A stretch of 38,425 nt of DNA from Fragilariopsis cylindrus CCMP1102 (GCA_900095095.1 FMBT01000237.1:1-38425); one strand, 5' to 3'; counted from the first letter of the stretch, positions 10,265 through 21,480 are shown. Notes: generated by a model not told the origin, from the sequence alone. Made by a program: numbers and translations.

Positions 10265-11595
10265 ATGAACTTATCCACCGCCACACGTAGACTTCTATTG
10301 GCTTCGCCATTATTCGCAGCCTCCAACAATGTTGCGGCATTTAGCAGTCGTAAACATCTTCCATCGGCAGTTTCTGCTTTCGGAGGTCATCGTGCATTGA
10401 AAACGACGACGACGACAACGACGACAACACGTGCTTACACATCTTCGACACCACTTCATATGGCTAATGTTCCAAAACTTAGTGACCCTCAATCGGAATT
10501 GTTAGATAAAGTTGATGTATTTATCTTTGATTGTGATGGTGTTATCTGGAGGGTACGTATGATATATGATCTATTGTAATTTTCAGTTAGAGAGAGTATA
10601 GTACCAGTATTGTATAATAATTAGTAATTGAGCAATGCAATGCACGTAGCTGCCTATTTTTTTTAATTATTCTGATCGAAACCACTTTTTCCTTTGTCTG
10701 TTGACTGACGCTTTGTGTGCAAATCTATTTAAAAAAATGCCGTACAATAATAATAATATTGTTTATATAATATCAGGGTGATTCGCTGATTGATGGAATT
10801 GCTGAAACACTTGAAAGACTTCGTAAGGCTGGAAAGAAAATGTTCTTTGTTACTAATAATTCTACAAAATCTCGAGCAGGATATAAAAAGAAATTTGATG
10901 GCTTAGGATTAACAGACGTCCCAGCAGAAGAAATTTTTTCATCGTCATTCGCGGCGGCGGCATATTTAGAACAATCGAACTTTCCAATAGATGGTAGTAA
11001 AAAGGTTTATGTAATAGGTGAGGTTGGTATCGGTGAAGAACTTGATTTGATTGGTATTTCACATCTTGGCGGACCAGCAGATAATGACAAGGTTGCTAAT
11101 ATGGGATCTGGTGGTCGATTAGAAGTCGATCCGGATGTTGGTGCTGTTATTGTTGGATTTGATCGTGATGTTAACTACTATAAGATTCAATATGCACAAC
11201 TTTGTATCAATGAAGGTGATGCTGAATTCATTGCAACAAATCTTGATGCTGTTACACACTTAACAGATGCACAAGAATGGGCCGGGAATGGTAGTATGGT
11301 TGGTGCAATCCGAGGGTGTACTGGACAGGAACCAACGGTAGTTGGAAAGCCAAGTCCATTAATGATTGAATATTTAGAATCTAAATATGGAATGGACCGT
11401 AGTCGGATATGCATGGTCGGAGATCGACTTGATACAGATGTTCTATTTGGAACTGATAACGGACTTAAGAGCTTGTTAGTGTTGAGTGGTGTCACATCAG
11501 AAGAGAAGTTATTAAGTCCTGATAATTCTATCACACCAGATTTTTACGCTGATGATATCAATGCATTCTTTGCGTCAGAAACGGCAACAGTGTAA
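10265..11595 (+). CDS. PGP: Phosphoglycolate phosphatase (HAD superfamily), organelle-targeted
   Basis: Hydrolyses 2-phosphoglycolate, the product of Rubisco oxygenation, and so feeds photorespiration. Two exons, 10265-10552 and 10777-11595, with a 224-bp GT-AG phase-0 intron lying within the first catalytic motif, give 368 aa. HAD motif I is FIFDCDGVIWRGDS (nucleophile D89, acid/base D91), motif II FFVTNNSTKS (around residues 119-128), motif III the lysine in VVGKPSP (K287), and motif IV MVGDRLDTDVLFG (D312 and D316/D317 region). The GDSLIDG continuation and a C2-type cap fit the PGP/4-nitrophenylphosphatase group. The first about 25 residues are hydrophobic and end in NNVAAFSSRK, an ASAFAP-like junction, so plastid import is likely; a mitochondrial location cannot be excluded. 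A run of Thr (about residues 48-56) lies in the transit region. No frameshift. Confidence 0.93.
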
Positions 11596-12123
11596 AGAAT
11601 CAAACCTAAAATCACGGAGCGACAAGTTTTTTCTTTCTTTTGGCCCCACAGCGCCGATGAAACGATTGTTTCTTTATTAGAGAATAATATTTTACTATAT
11701 GGCAATCCTCCTCGTATTCTATTTGTCAAGCATCCATGCACTGACTTTCTAGCTAAATAGACACTTATAGTTGTGATTTCGATGGACGTGCTGCGTTGTA
11801 TATGCCCTAGTTTTTACCGGGCAGTTTTGATATGCATGTCCGATATTGTGATGTTCTGTCTTGGGTGAAGGACGTCGTCATTTGACAACATTTTGATCTT
11901 GGTTTGAAGGTACTGTAGGCAGCGATCTTAAATTGAAAGAGAAACAACAAAGGAAGTCACATTGATTAAGACGTCGATCCACAAACACGTACACAAACGA
12001 TTCCAGATATTGTTGCAGAAACTAAATTACTATTTTCATACAGTTTACGGTATATCTACTTGAATATATTTTAACAATGTTGGATTAGTAAAGCTACAGT
12101 CGTAGTAGTTAGCATTTCATTAT
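11596..12123. other. Convergent 3' gap between PGP and PK
   Basis: Space between the 3' ends of two converging genes, so it should contain both 3' UTRs and polyadenylation sites. No coding frame of interest and no repeat were found. A TACTGTA word is at about 11912. Confidence 0.5.
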
Positions 12124-13894
12124 CTAGGCGTATTGGATTCTCATGGTGTTGGTAGATCCAACAATCTTGTTGCTTCCTTGAACGATGACAACGGCATCCC
12201 CGGCCTTTAAAACACCAGCAGTCGTGTATCCTTCGATGCAAGAATTTACAGAAACGTCAGTAACTTCAACAGAAGGAATAAGGACAGACTTACATCCTTC
12301 ATGTATCCGTACGCTTGACGTGCAACTTGAGGGCATGTGGTCAAAACAGTAACGTGACGACCAGATCGGAATTTAGCAATCTGTTGTGCGGTGGCACCAC
12401 TTTCTGAACAAACAATAATTGCCTTGGCGTTGATATCAATAGCGGTCTTGACAGCAGAGGAAGCAATGGATTCACTGATACTGAGACTTCCGAATTTTTC
12501 AATTGTTGAATTACGGATGGCAGAATATAGTGTATCGTTGTTCACGGCAGATTCGGCTTCCACACAGGTTTCAGCCATGATAGTCACGGCAGCTTTTGGA
12601 TAATCTCCATTGGCGGTTTCACCGGAAAGCATAACGGCATCTGTTCCATCCAAAACAGCATTGGCAACATCCGAACATTCGGCACGGGTAGGACGAGGAT
12701 TGGTAATCATACTCTCGAGCATTTGTGTGGCGGTCACGACCGGCTTTCCAACAATGTTCGCTTTTCGGATCATCATCTTTTGTGCCAGGAACACTTTCTC
12801 TGGTGGGATTTCCATACCAAGATCACCACGGGCGACCATCACACCATCGGTCACTTCTAGAATCTCGTCATAATTTTCAAGACCTTCTTGATTTTCAATC
12901 TTCGAAATAATCTTAATTCCTTGATTCTCAGGACCTAAGATCTCACGGATTTTGAGAATATCACTGGCCTTCCGGACAAAGGAGGCAGCGATGAAATCAA
13001 TTTTATTTGGAATACCCCATTCCACAATATCTTGGATGTCCTTTTCGGTGAGGGTGGGAAGATTCACAACCACACCGGGTAAGTTCATGTTCTTCCGTTC
13101 ACCCAGTGTGGCATTGTTTTCGATACGGCAGGTCACTTCTCCAGCGGCGGCGTCACATGATTTGACGACCAAGACCAAAGAACCATCAGCGACCAAAATG
13201 GATTGTCCAGGTTTGACCGATGTTGCTAATTCCGGGTAGGAGCATGCAAGTTTGGCAGCACTTCCCTTGAAGGCGTAATCAGCAGTTAAGACAAGATCTT
13301 CTCCCTTGACAAGAGTAATTTTGTTACCCTCCGCGAAGAAACCAGTACGGATTTCTGGTCCCTTAGTATCGAGCAAGACACCTGTGTTTCGATTGATTCG
13401 AGGATGGAAGGAAGAAACAGTTTTTTTTGAAGTTGGTGAGTACATGTAAAGAATGTTAATGCAACAAGATACGATAGCTATCCCGACAACACGCCAATTT
13501 ATGATTTAAAAAAATCTACGACGACAACATCATATTTTCGTTACTCGACGCTGTAAATATTGCTACTGTATGTCATTTTGTCGTTACTTTTTATTGTATT
13601 CTGCTCATTTCTATTTTTTTTTGGGAACGTACCAACTTGTTTTCCAGTATTTGCCATCGCCTCACGAAGACGATCCAGACAGGCCTTGTGTCCTGCATGG
13701 TCACCATGAGAGAAATTGAATCGCGCACAATTCAAACCAGCATTAATCAATGTTTCCAATTGTGGTACAGTCCAACAGGCTGGCCCTAATGTACAAAAAA
13801 TCTTCGTTTGTCTCTTTTCGACATCGGTCTTGTTGAAGATCATATCCAGTTCGATGTTACCACCGGCGAGTTCTGGTCCTTGAATCATTACCAT
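12124..13894 (-). CDS. PYK: Pyruvate kinase, two exons, one apparent frameshift
   Basis: Transfers phosphate from phosphoenolpyruvate to ADP, the last step of glycolysis. Exon 1 is 13894-13633 and exon 2 is 13381-12124; the intron (13632-13382) is GT-AG and splits the codon for the Gly of KQVGVLLDTKG. Diagnostic motifs: CARFNFSHGDH (residues 56-66, ATP/substrate site), LLDTKGPEIRTGFF, SKIENQEG with catalytic K248 and metal-binding E250, VARGDLGMEIP with D274, and the domain A motif RPTRAECSDVANAVLDGTDAVMLSGET. No N-terminal extension is seen, so this is a cytosolic-type isoform. At 12296-12297 (minus strand AAGGATG) one G seems missing: AYGYMK must continue as GCKSVLIPSVEV. With it the protein is 506 aa, the normal size. 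The C-terminal allosteric domain is complete. The upstream gene-free region is shared with the divergent transporter-like gene. Confidence 0.94.
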
Positions 13895-14175
13895 CTTGGA
13901 ATATATTTTTTATTTGATTATTAGTTAGTTGAAAAGGAAAGGGGTAACTGAGTAAAATTAAAATTATGAATACCGCAACTGTAATAGATTCGATTCAAGC
14001 AATGACTGTATCGAAGTGCCGAGAATTCACATAAATCCATCATTGTTATTAAAACAGCTTTGCGCACCAACCAAATCTTTTGTTTTTGTTCAATTGAAAT
14101 TGTTGCAGGCAGTTTATCAAAAACGTGGCGCGCGCATATAAACTACACGTTTGCACGATGCCGGTACTTTATGTG

Positions 14176-14199
14176 ACAAGGCCACAGTCGTGGCCTTGT
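14176..14199. repeat. Perfect 10-bp inverted repeat (hairpin)
   Basis: ACAAGGCCAC (14176-14185), loop AGTC, GTGGCCTTGT (14190-14199). All ten pairs match. It lies about 280 bp upstream of the pyruvate kinase start and 540 bp upstream of the transporter-like gene. It could be a dimeric transcription-factor site or an RNA hairpin. Only the symmetry is seen. Confidence 0.8.
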
Positions 14200-14654
14200 T
14201 TCTTTTTATGTTTTTATGTACAACTACAATGTACGACTAGTATGCACATACTTATACTGCAAACATGTGTCTCGGCGGCGGGTGAGTGAGGAGTGATCGA
14301 GATTTGAGATTGCTTATGTCGCTTTTCAACAGATTGCGTTGTTGTCGTCGTCTTTCAACTTGATGGGACTTCGGATTTTAGTAGGGGTTCATTCGATTCG
14401 CTAGTTTCACAGCAACACGACTGCTAACAAAGCAACATCCACTACTGTATCAAAGGAATAAATGAACAGTGTATCTAAACAGCCAAACAAGTAAAAATCT
14501 TACAGCATTGCTCGCCTGCTCAACAGAAGACGCTATTATTAGCTCTCTCATTTTGAACGATATACTCTTTCGAGGGCTTGAGTTACTAGTAGGAAGTAGC
14601 ACTATCAGATTCGTCGATCATTATTAGCTTCGTTGCATAATTCGTGACGAACAT

Positions 14655-14702
14655 CGAACGAACGAACGAACGAACGAACGAACGAACGAACGAACGAACG
14701 AA
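14655..14702. repeat. (CGAA)12 tetranucleotide microsatellite
   Basis: Twelve exact copies of CGAA lie 42 bp before the ATG at 14744. The unit is not a multiple of three and the repeat is probably in the 5' UTR. Such repeats vary in length between strains. Confidence 0.95.
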
Positions 14703-14743
14703 CAAAGCCAAACAAAAACAAAAACAGAAAGAAGTTATATACA

Positions 14744-17700
14744 ATGTCGGCAGCTTGTAGTAGTAATACTAATGTTGGAGACGATTCGGAGGATGAGGAA
14801 GGAAAAGACCTTATTTCCTTGTCCAATTCATCCCTTAGTACAAATCCTACACCAGAAAATCCTCTGTATGGGAAGGGCAATATTAATCACGGAACAATCG
14901 ATAATCACGAATCAATCGATACTCCAACAACGATATTATCGCAACAAGAACATGAACAACATGCTTTATTACCATCATCAGGAGAAGAAGAAGAAACAGA
15001 TCATCCTTTCACGGTGAAGCAAATCAAAAAAGAAATCGAGAAAATAGAAGATGAAAACAATAACAAGATAATTAGAAAAGGAATACTAGCTGATGATGAT
15101 GATGGTGATGATGAAGATGAAGAAGAGAAAAAAATCCCGCTGATAATAACAAAAGATAATGATATTAGTAACAGTCGCAGCAGCAGCAACAACGATAACG
15201 ATAACAACAAAACCAGTCCTAATGCTATTTCTGGCTTGCACGAAGATTTTCACAAGTCACCAGAACCTATCATAAAACCAAAGCAACAACAACAACAACA
15301 ATCTAAGTCGGACGAAGAAGTAGTAGTAGTAGCAGCAGCAGCAACAGCAGCAGAGGAAGAAGCTCATCAACATCATTTGCCCACCAAGATCGAATCTATA
15401 ATGATAGTATGGAGTTCAGAAAAAACAATGTACCACTAGCAGACAGAGAAGGTGGTAACAGCAACATAGATGAGGACGTACCACCACGTGCAGTAGGTTC
15501 AAGTCCAGATCAAAATAATCCAGGTCCAATCATTGGTACGATAACAGCAACAACACCAATTGATTCGAGTGACAACAACAAAACAACAACAACAACAACG
15601 ATATACCATTCAGCTACAATCCGTCTACTACTACTACTACTACTACTAGTGCTAGTACTGTCGGTAGTCTCCTCCGCTGTAGTAGTAGTAGAGATGGCAT
15701 AGCAAGTACTGGTGGGAGTGGATTGGGATATAGTTTGTGTCCCTCTCCTCCTTCGGTAACAATACAAATGCCAACATCACCAACACCCACAAAATTTGGC
15801 TTTACCTACAAATCATCATTATTAGATGATGACGATGATGATGATGAAAATGATGATAATAACGATAATCACGATGATGAGTCATCTTCCTCTACAAGTA
15901 GTAATACATTATTTTTCATTCCACAATATACCTATACAAAAATTGCATATGCAATATCAAAACGTATATTTGATGATGCGAATGATGATTTTGCTGTGGC
16001 GACATGGTTAGGATTTTGGGCCTACCTGAATGTTACTTGTGCAAATTATGTCTTAAAACCAATCACCGATGCTGTTGTCTTACAGGTGGTGTCCAATATA
16101 TGCCACAATTATCCTTAGCATCCTCGGTGTTAGCATTCTTATCCAGTGTACCAATTGGTTGGTTATTTGAAGCACCGGAACCAAGTCGGCGGAAAGTATT
16201 TAAAAAAATGGGGATGACACGTGGTGAAACACAAGGTACCAGTTTAGCATTATTTTATCGTTTTTTTGCCTTATCTGTATTAAGTTACGCGGTGGATTTC
16301 AAATTGTGTATGTATTACAAAATTATGGTATACTGGAATGGATATTTGGTGCTCATAATAATGACCAGAATAATAATAGTACCGTGGATGACGTAGCAAA
16401 CACGAACTACTTCACGTACGAGACAGCACAAAACTGGTTGGTACACTTTGGAATTTATTGAAGAAATGGGGACAATTTATGTATATTGCCTTCTTTTTAG
16501 TTGTACATTTAATGAAATTGCATTCTACATCCCTTATTTGGGGTGTAACAACAGAAGCTATGGAATATGAAGAAATTGCAAGAAAGCAACACGAATCTCG
16601 ATCATCGTATAAGAATACTAATAATAATAATAATAATACGAAACCAAAGATAATAAAGACTAGATTGCAAAGATTGGCTCATATTCAATTTGGTGGAACA
16701 TTAGGTGGAATTGGGGGAAGGTACGTATATTCCACTTGTTGAAAGAGGTAAAGGTGCATCCACTTAACTTAAAACCAATTCTCACCTTTTTTCTTTAATC
16801 GTTAAATTCTCCTCTTTTTCCTTCTTTGCGCTGGTGGGATGATGATTTCTTACCATGGTATGGTAGTATTCTAGCATCTTCCTTAGCGAAAATACTTGAT
16901 CTACCTGGATTGTTGGTCTTATCGGCTTGTTTGTTAGAACTTTCAGCACAATTATCAATTGAATTAGGACGAATAATGCAAAAACATTGGGAGGAACAAC
17001 AGATATTTAAATCATGCCAAGATCTGGCTAGTTTAGATCATAGTATGAAACGATCAGCTTCTTCTGGGTCAATGAAGCGAGTCGCGTCTGGGAATAGTCT
17101 ATATGCATCACAGCAAGCACAGAATATGCAACGAGTTACATCTGGTAATTCCATTCACTCTGCCAGAGCTTCGAGCGGATCATCATCAGGTGATCTATCC
17201 TTTATGAACCAAATGAACGAACAGGAAGTAGTCAAAAAACGAGAACTACCTCCTGTTCCTCCTGTCGAAGTTATCGATGATAACACATTCACACAAAGAT
17301 TATTAAGGGGTGCTACTACTATTTTGAAATCACGACTCTTGATGACCATCTTTACATATAACGCACTATTTGCTAGCACGACCGTACTGCTCAGTTTTCA
17401 ACGTGCCGCACTCGTTTCTAATCGTAACGCGAGTACAACTGTCAGTGCCGATACAGCATTTTTGGCTAATATTAACATGGCAAGTTCGATCGCTGTCTTT
17501 GCGGTGCAATCAAGTCGACTTGGGGCTTACGTAACTGAAAAATGTGGTACACGTGGTAGTCTTGCCCTTATGCCTTTCATCCGATTGGTATGTCTAATTG
17601 GTCTTTGCTGGTGGCATCGATCAACGAACGGAGAGCCACCGAATCTAATACTGTTCTTGGTGTTAGATGAATTCACCAGAGTCATTAACTTGGCTATTGC

Positions 17701-18010
17701 TAAACCTGTCCGTGAATCATTGTGGAGTGATCTAAACAACGAGGCCCGATATGAGGCCAAACCGATTATTGATGTTTTGGCTAATCGATGGGGTGCAGGA
17801 AGTGCCTCATTTTGTGTTTCCGTCGTCAGTCGTCTACTCCTGTTCCTGGGACAGACTAGTACCTTCAATGAAAAGGGGGATCCCAGTATATTAGGTCTTC
17901 CACCAGTCCTACTTTTAGGCTTGATCGTTTCTGCATGGTGGTTGGGAGTGAGCTTGGATCTTGGTCAATTACGTGCACGGATTGATTTAGAGTTGAAGAA
18001 ACATCGATAA
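14744..18010 (+). CDS. NTT/TLC-family nucleotide-transporter-like membrane protein, five apparent frameshifts
   Basis: Two exons, 14744-16720 and 16867-18010 (146-bp GT-AG intron, phase 2, joining GGIGGS). The first about 400 residues are hydrophilic, acidic and Asn/Ser/Gln-rich. From about residue 415 a hydrophobic core begins: ATWLGFWAYLNVTCANYVLK, GGVQYMPQLSLASS, SSVPIGWLFEAPEPSRRKVF, then FGGTLGGIGGS, DEFTRVINLAIAKPVRESLW and ARYEAKPIIDVLANRWGAG. The last two blocks resemble the conserved C-terminal half of ATP/ADP translocase (TLC/Npt) and related MFS-type transporters of bacteria and plastids. The substrate cannot be read from sequence. The frame jumps at about 15395, 15609, 16085, 16301 and 16447; each is fixed by one base, mostly in a homopolymer, and the total then is 1041 aa. 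A Ser-rich loop (about residues 730-800) repeats the pattern SGNS. No plastid-targeting signal is seen at the N-terminus. Confidence 0.8.
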
Positions 18011-18588
18011 AAAAGAAAAACAACAGCAGAAATATGCTATGGACAATACCCCTCTCGCGCCCTAGTGGTGCTGTAAGTAGTCGTAACTTCAATTTTATAT
18101 TCGAAGAATTAGATAGAAGAATTTTGAATAGTTATTTAGAACACAAGATTTTTGATAGACATGCATGCGGCAATGATTTTCTCTACTTGACGACAATTTG
18201 TTGCATATACTTGGGTAGTTGTAGTAGTAGTAGTAGTAGTAGTACTGTAGTAGAATGAATGAACGAATTGACAAATATAGAGGTAATGTTGTTATGAAAT
18301 CTCGAAAAATTCACTTAAAATTAGGACTATTTACGGCAAAGTTTGCTTCTCACTACCGTAAGAGATAGCACGCGGATTTTATCGCCGGATTAGTGACTTA
18401 TACATCCGTGACTTAAAATTTGAACCAAGGTGGCATCACCAATCACCAATCAGAAACAACAACGATCAAATTCAAAGTTGATGACCTTACTTCTAATAGC
18501 CGTACAATTATTGTACGACAAAGAACGACAAGAATCAAACTTATATTGCTTAGAAGTATTTCATTATTGCTAAGTCTTCTCGCCAATA
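18011..18588. other. Gap between transporter-like gene and metallophosphatase
   Basis: Both flanking genes are on the plus strand. The stretch has a (TAG)n run at about 18219-18245 and no supported coding frame. A frame at 18420-18794 overlaps the next gene in another phase and is a shadow of its repetitive leader. Confidence 0.5.
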
Positions 18589-20109
18589 ATGATGATATCG
18601 ACATCGATATTAGCAGCATCATCATCGGCCATGCTGCTATTAATAGTAGTAGTAGTAGTATTAGTTTCATCAGTTCTACTTCTAAATGTCTCGGCCGCAT
18701 CAACAACATCGTCACCAACATCGCCATCATCATCATCATCATCATCATTGCAAGAATTATCATCCAGTTTGACATCTATCTACTTTATTGGTGATATTCA
18801 TGGTGATGTTGGATGTGCAAAGGAATGGGTAAAGAAAACAAATTTAATTAATATAACTTCAACACCGTATACATGGATTGGTAATAATCAATCAAATGAG
18901 GCAATTGTCTTTATGGGTGATTATGTTGATAAAGGATCAACATCCTCATCTGCACTATTATTTGTAAAAGAACTTCAAACAACGTTCCCTGATAACGTTG
19001 TTACAATATTAGGTAATCATGATTTTTTTCTGATGATGGATACAGCACTGCAATATAACGACAACGATGAGCATCATCCTCTTGGACATCCACATCATGA
19101 TTATACATATGCATTTATGCATCCAGAAGAATATATTGAAAGCAATTTTACAAAAAATCGTGACGATGATGAAGAAATATTAGATTATATATTATCAGGA
19201 TTATCCTACGTCTATGATCATAATTTAGTTAATTCATTGCATATGTGTGCACCAAATTGTATTGGTATTGGTAATGATGACGCTGTTCACAATATGTTTG
19301 ATATAATTCCACCATTTAATACTAATCATACACTTAAGGAACGTGTCCTGGAGAGATTAGAAACATGGAGAAATGAATATGCATATGGATTATATGATTC
19401 AGATATACTACAATGGATGACACAACAACCTATTGTGGCTGTAGTTGGGGATGCATTAATCGTTCATGGTGGTGTATCTGCGACAATTATAACATATTTA
19501 GATTCATTACAAACGCGTACTACCCTGGAAGATTTTATGCAAGAAGTTGTTAATAATCGATTGAATGCATTCTTTCAGAAACAATTTGAACGAAAGGACA
19601 ACAATGGACCAAATCAAATTGAATCATATTTATTTAGTGAGAGTGATATACCATTTGAATTGGTGTTAGACTTTATCCAACATCGAGGATATTTTCATCA
19701 ATCGGACGGATGTAAGGATGTTAATACTGTATTAGATACATTATCACAGGATACCGATCGAAAAATCAATCGTGTTGTTGTTGGACATACACCACAGCAA
19801 TATGCAACAGAATTATGTGACGGTAAATTACTTGCAACTGATTCATCTTTAAGTCGATCATTTCGTACATATGGGAATATGTATTGTCCATTAAATTTGA
19901 CATCGAGTACAAGTAGTAGTAGTAGCAGTAGCAGTAAAACATATTGTGGTGATACTATGAAAGAAACATGTGAAGGATCAATTTCATTATTAACTCGTAC
20001 ATCAGTAAATAGAAAATGGCCAACACATGTACGACAATATCAATCGCATGAATTACCTATTTTCATTAACAGTCATGAAGATGACGAATATTCAAACGAC
20101 GAATTATAA
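18589..20109 (+). CDS. Secretory PPP-type metallophosphatase (calcineurin-like phosphoesterase)
   Basis: A single 506-codon exon. Residues 15-36 form a strongly hydrophobic signal peptide or anchor (MLLLIVVVVVLV…VSA), followed by a Ser/Thr-rich linker to about residue 60. The dinuclear-metal motifs of the PPP/metallophosphoesterase fold are in order: GDIHG (68-72), GDYVDKG (110-116), GNHD (142-145), VHGGVS (292-297) and VVGHTPQ (397-403). All metal ligands expected from the family are present. The enzyme should hydrolyse phosphomonoesters or dephosphorylate proteins inside the secretory system or outside the cell. It resembles Shewanella-like (SLP) phosphatases and bacterial PPPs more than cytosolic PP1/PP2A, but this was not tested by alignment. 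Several N-x-S/T sites (for example NIT, NFT, NHT, NLT) fit an ER-routed protein. A Ser repeat is near the C-terminus. No frameshift. Confidence 0.88.
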   Translation: MMISTSILAASSSAMLLLIVVVVVLVSSVLLLNVSAASTTSSPTSPSSSSSSSLQELSSSLTSIYFIGDIHGDVGCAKEWVKKTNLINITSTPYTWIGNNQSNEAIVFMGDYVDKGSTSSSALLFVKELQTTFPDNVVTILGNHDFFLMMDTALQYNDNDEHHPLGHPHHDYTYAFMHPEEYIESNFTKNRDDDEEILDYILSGLSYVYDHNLVNSLHMCAPNCIGIGNDDAVHNMFDIIPPFNTNHTLKERVLERLETWRNEYAYGLYDSDILQWMTQQPIVAVVGDALIVHGGVSATIITYLDSLQTRTTLEDFMQEVVNNRLNAFFQKQFERKDNNGPNQIESYLFSESDIPFELVLDFIQHRGYFHQSDGCKDVNTVLDTLSQDTDRKINRVVVGHTPQQYATELCDGKLLATDSSLSRSFRTYGNMYCPLNLTSSTSSSSSSSSKTYCGDTMKETCEGSISLLTRTSVNRKWPTHVRQYQSHELPIFINSHEDDEYSNDEL

Positions 20110-20499
20110 TGGATGTGCCAAGTCGTTTGCGGGGTCTCGTCAAAGAAATAAATACTAATAATAAATCTTAAATACCCCTCCTGTTGTTACTTCTTTATCC
20201 GAACGAAGAAATATGTTGGATTGTATCAGATTAAAAATGGATCTATCGTGAACGGCTTCCTTTTACTAGGAGCTAGTTGTCCCTGGCATGCAACCAGCAC
20301 ACAAAACACTGTTAAAGCCAATTTGCTTTTTTTGGGTTTTTTTCTTTCGAGAAGCAAATTTTCGAGCAACCTAAGATATAATTTTTTTGTAAAATGTGTC
20401 GGACATTCGAGAGGAGTTGTAGTATAGATGTAGTGGTTGATTGATGGTAACCTCTTGATTAGCTGTGATGTTTTTTTAGTATCGTTTTATCGCCCATTA
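20110..20499. other. Convergent gap between metallophosphatase and CX9C gene
   Basis: Holds the 3' UTRs of two converging genes. No supported coding frame and no repeat apart from short T runs. Confidence 0.5.
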
Positions 20500-20853
20500 T
20501 TAATGCATAACACAATCTAAAAAACATTGTAACTCCTGACCACAGTGTTTTCGACCATTGAAATTTCCAGTTCCCATAACCGAACTGTGACACTTTGTAT
20601 ATAATTTTTCAACATTGCTGCAACTGTTGTTATTACTGTTTGGACTATTACTTGAATCAGTCGTCATTCGTCGTGTGCTCATCATCTGTTTGCTTTGGCA
20701 TCGTAAAAGATCCAAAAGAATATTATTTTGTTCTGATCCAATCGCCTCAAGATCGATCTTTTTTTTTCGTTTGATTAGTTTTAGATACTTATCACATTTT
20801 TCATCAATTGTAGCATTTGGATTTTTGTGTATAGTCGAACCTTCTACCTTCAT
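20500..20853 (-). CDS. Small twin-CX9C (CHCH-type) protein
   Basis: 117 aa from the first ATG. The C-terminal third has C78-x9-C88 and C104-x9-C114 (segments CSNVEKLYTKC and CGQELQCFLDC), the twin CX9C signature of small proteins that are oxidised by MIA40/Erv1 and kept in the mitochondrial intermembrane space. Extra cysteines are at 20, 52 and 110. The N-terminal part is Lys-rich and hydrophilic, without a cleavable presequence, as usual for this class. Which member it is (COX-assembly factor, complex I subunit or other) cannot be told. The frame is open upstream of the ATG to an AG at about 20880 (TACTTTTAG before GCAACAACAC), so a short 5' exon is possible. Confidence 0.65.
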   Translation of the reverse strand: MKVEGSTIHKNPNATIDEKCDKYLKLIKRKKKIDLEAIGSEQNNILLDLLRCQSKQMMSTRRMTTDSSNSPNSNNNSCSNVEKLYTKCHSSVMGTGNFNGRKHCGQELQCFLDCVMH

Positions 20854-21305
20854 CTTCTTATGAATTTGTGTTGTTGCCTAAAAGTACATGATGACATCGT
20901 CGGATTGATTTTATTGGATTACTGATTGTTTCATTTTCACAAAATCATGAGAATTCAGAAACATTTTGAACTCTGCGTGATTAATTCCAGTCCCGGAGTG
21001 GATCGAGATGAAAAAAAATATATTCTTACTTGAAGTATCGTTTAGTCACGAATCAACGAAATTTTATAATCGAAAAAGAATCAGTAAATCTGTATCATGG
21101 ACTGAACAGAATTTCAAAATGACAAAAAAAACATTGTCACGGATTCTGAAATTTATTACGGTACTATTCTTGTGCCTTTGTAAGCCTATCGGCCAATAGA
21201 CGCTAGAGCTTCAATCAGTAGTCACACAGGCCAATACACGCTAGAGTTTCAATAAGTAGTTGCACATAAACAACTTCACAAAAAGTTACCGAGGTTCCGT
21301 TTTGC
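20854..21305. other. Gap with a 38-bp tandem duplication
   Basis: No gene is supported. A 63-codon frame at 21008-21199 (+) has no recognisable feature. The stretch contains the two-copy repeat at 21191-21266 described separately. Confidence 0.4.
21191..21266. repeat. Two-copy 38-bp imperfect direct repeat
   Basis: Copy 1 is 21191-21228 and copy 2 is 21229-21266. Both begin GGCCAATA and share ACGCTAGAG and TTCAAT, with a handful of substitutions. The copies are directly adjacent. Shortly downstream GTTCCGTTTTG occurs twice (about 21295 and 21328). Confidence 0.85.
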
Positions 21306-21480
21306 ATGGGTTCCCCATCGACGCTCCGTACCGACGTTCCGTTTTGTAGCGGCATTCCTTATTGGCATCCTCGTACAGTACGTACCAATATTCCATCCGA
21401 GAGAGTAAACGACCATTTGGAATTTCACCATCAAACCAGCCCTTCTGATGTCTTCCAGACAGTCGTGCAAGTATCTTGTT
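21286..21480 (-). CDS. Possible Tudor-like protein fragment (antisense to the next entry)
   Basis: The minus-strand frame reads KILARLSGRHQKGWFDGEIP and then EYWYVLYEDANKE. This resembles the small Tudor/chromo-like barrel found in many diatom proteins (…WFDGEI … YxVxYEDGDxEE). The frame is open from 21645 to 21286, but its upstream part is antisense to a plus-strand frame that looks more like protein. It may be a relic or a coincidence. No complete domain or gene structure is visible. Confidence 0.25.
   Translation of the reverse strand, partial: NKILARLSGRHQKGWFDGEIPNGRLLSRMEYWYVLYEDANKECRYKTERRYGASMGNPCKTEPR

Larger units (their letters stand above)
13895..14743. promoter_or_regulatory. 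Divergent promoter region between PK and the transporter-like gene
   Basis: About 0.85 kb between two gene starts that point away from each other. It should carry both promoters. Recognisable structure: a perfect 10-bp inverted repeat with a 4-nt loop at 14176-14199, a GC-rich GGCGCGCGC patch at about 14128-14136, and a (CGAA)12 microsatellite at 14655-14702 in the presumed 5' UTR of the plus-strand gene. No coding frame is supported. Confidence 0.5.

Noticed and set aside
13382..13445. Extension of PK exon 2 upstream of 13381
   Set aside because: The open frame continues by chance into the intron; the GT-AG junction restores KQVGVLLDTKG exactly.
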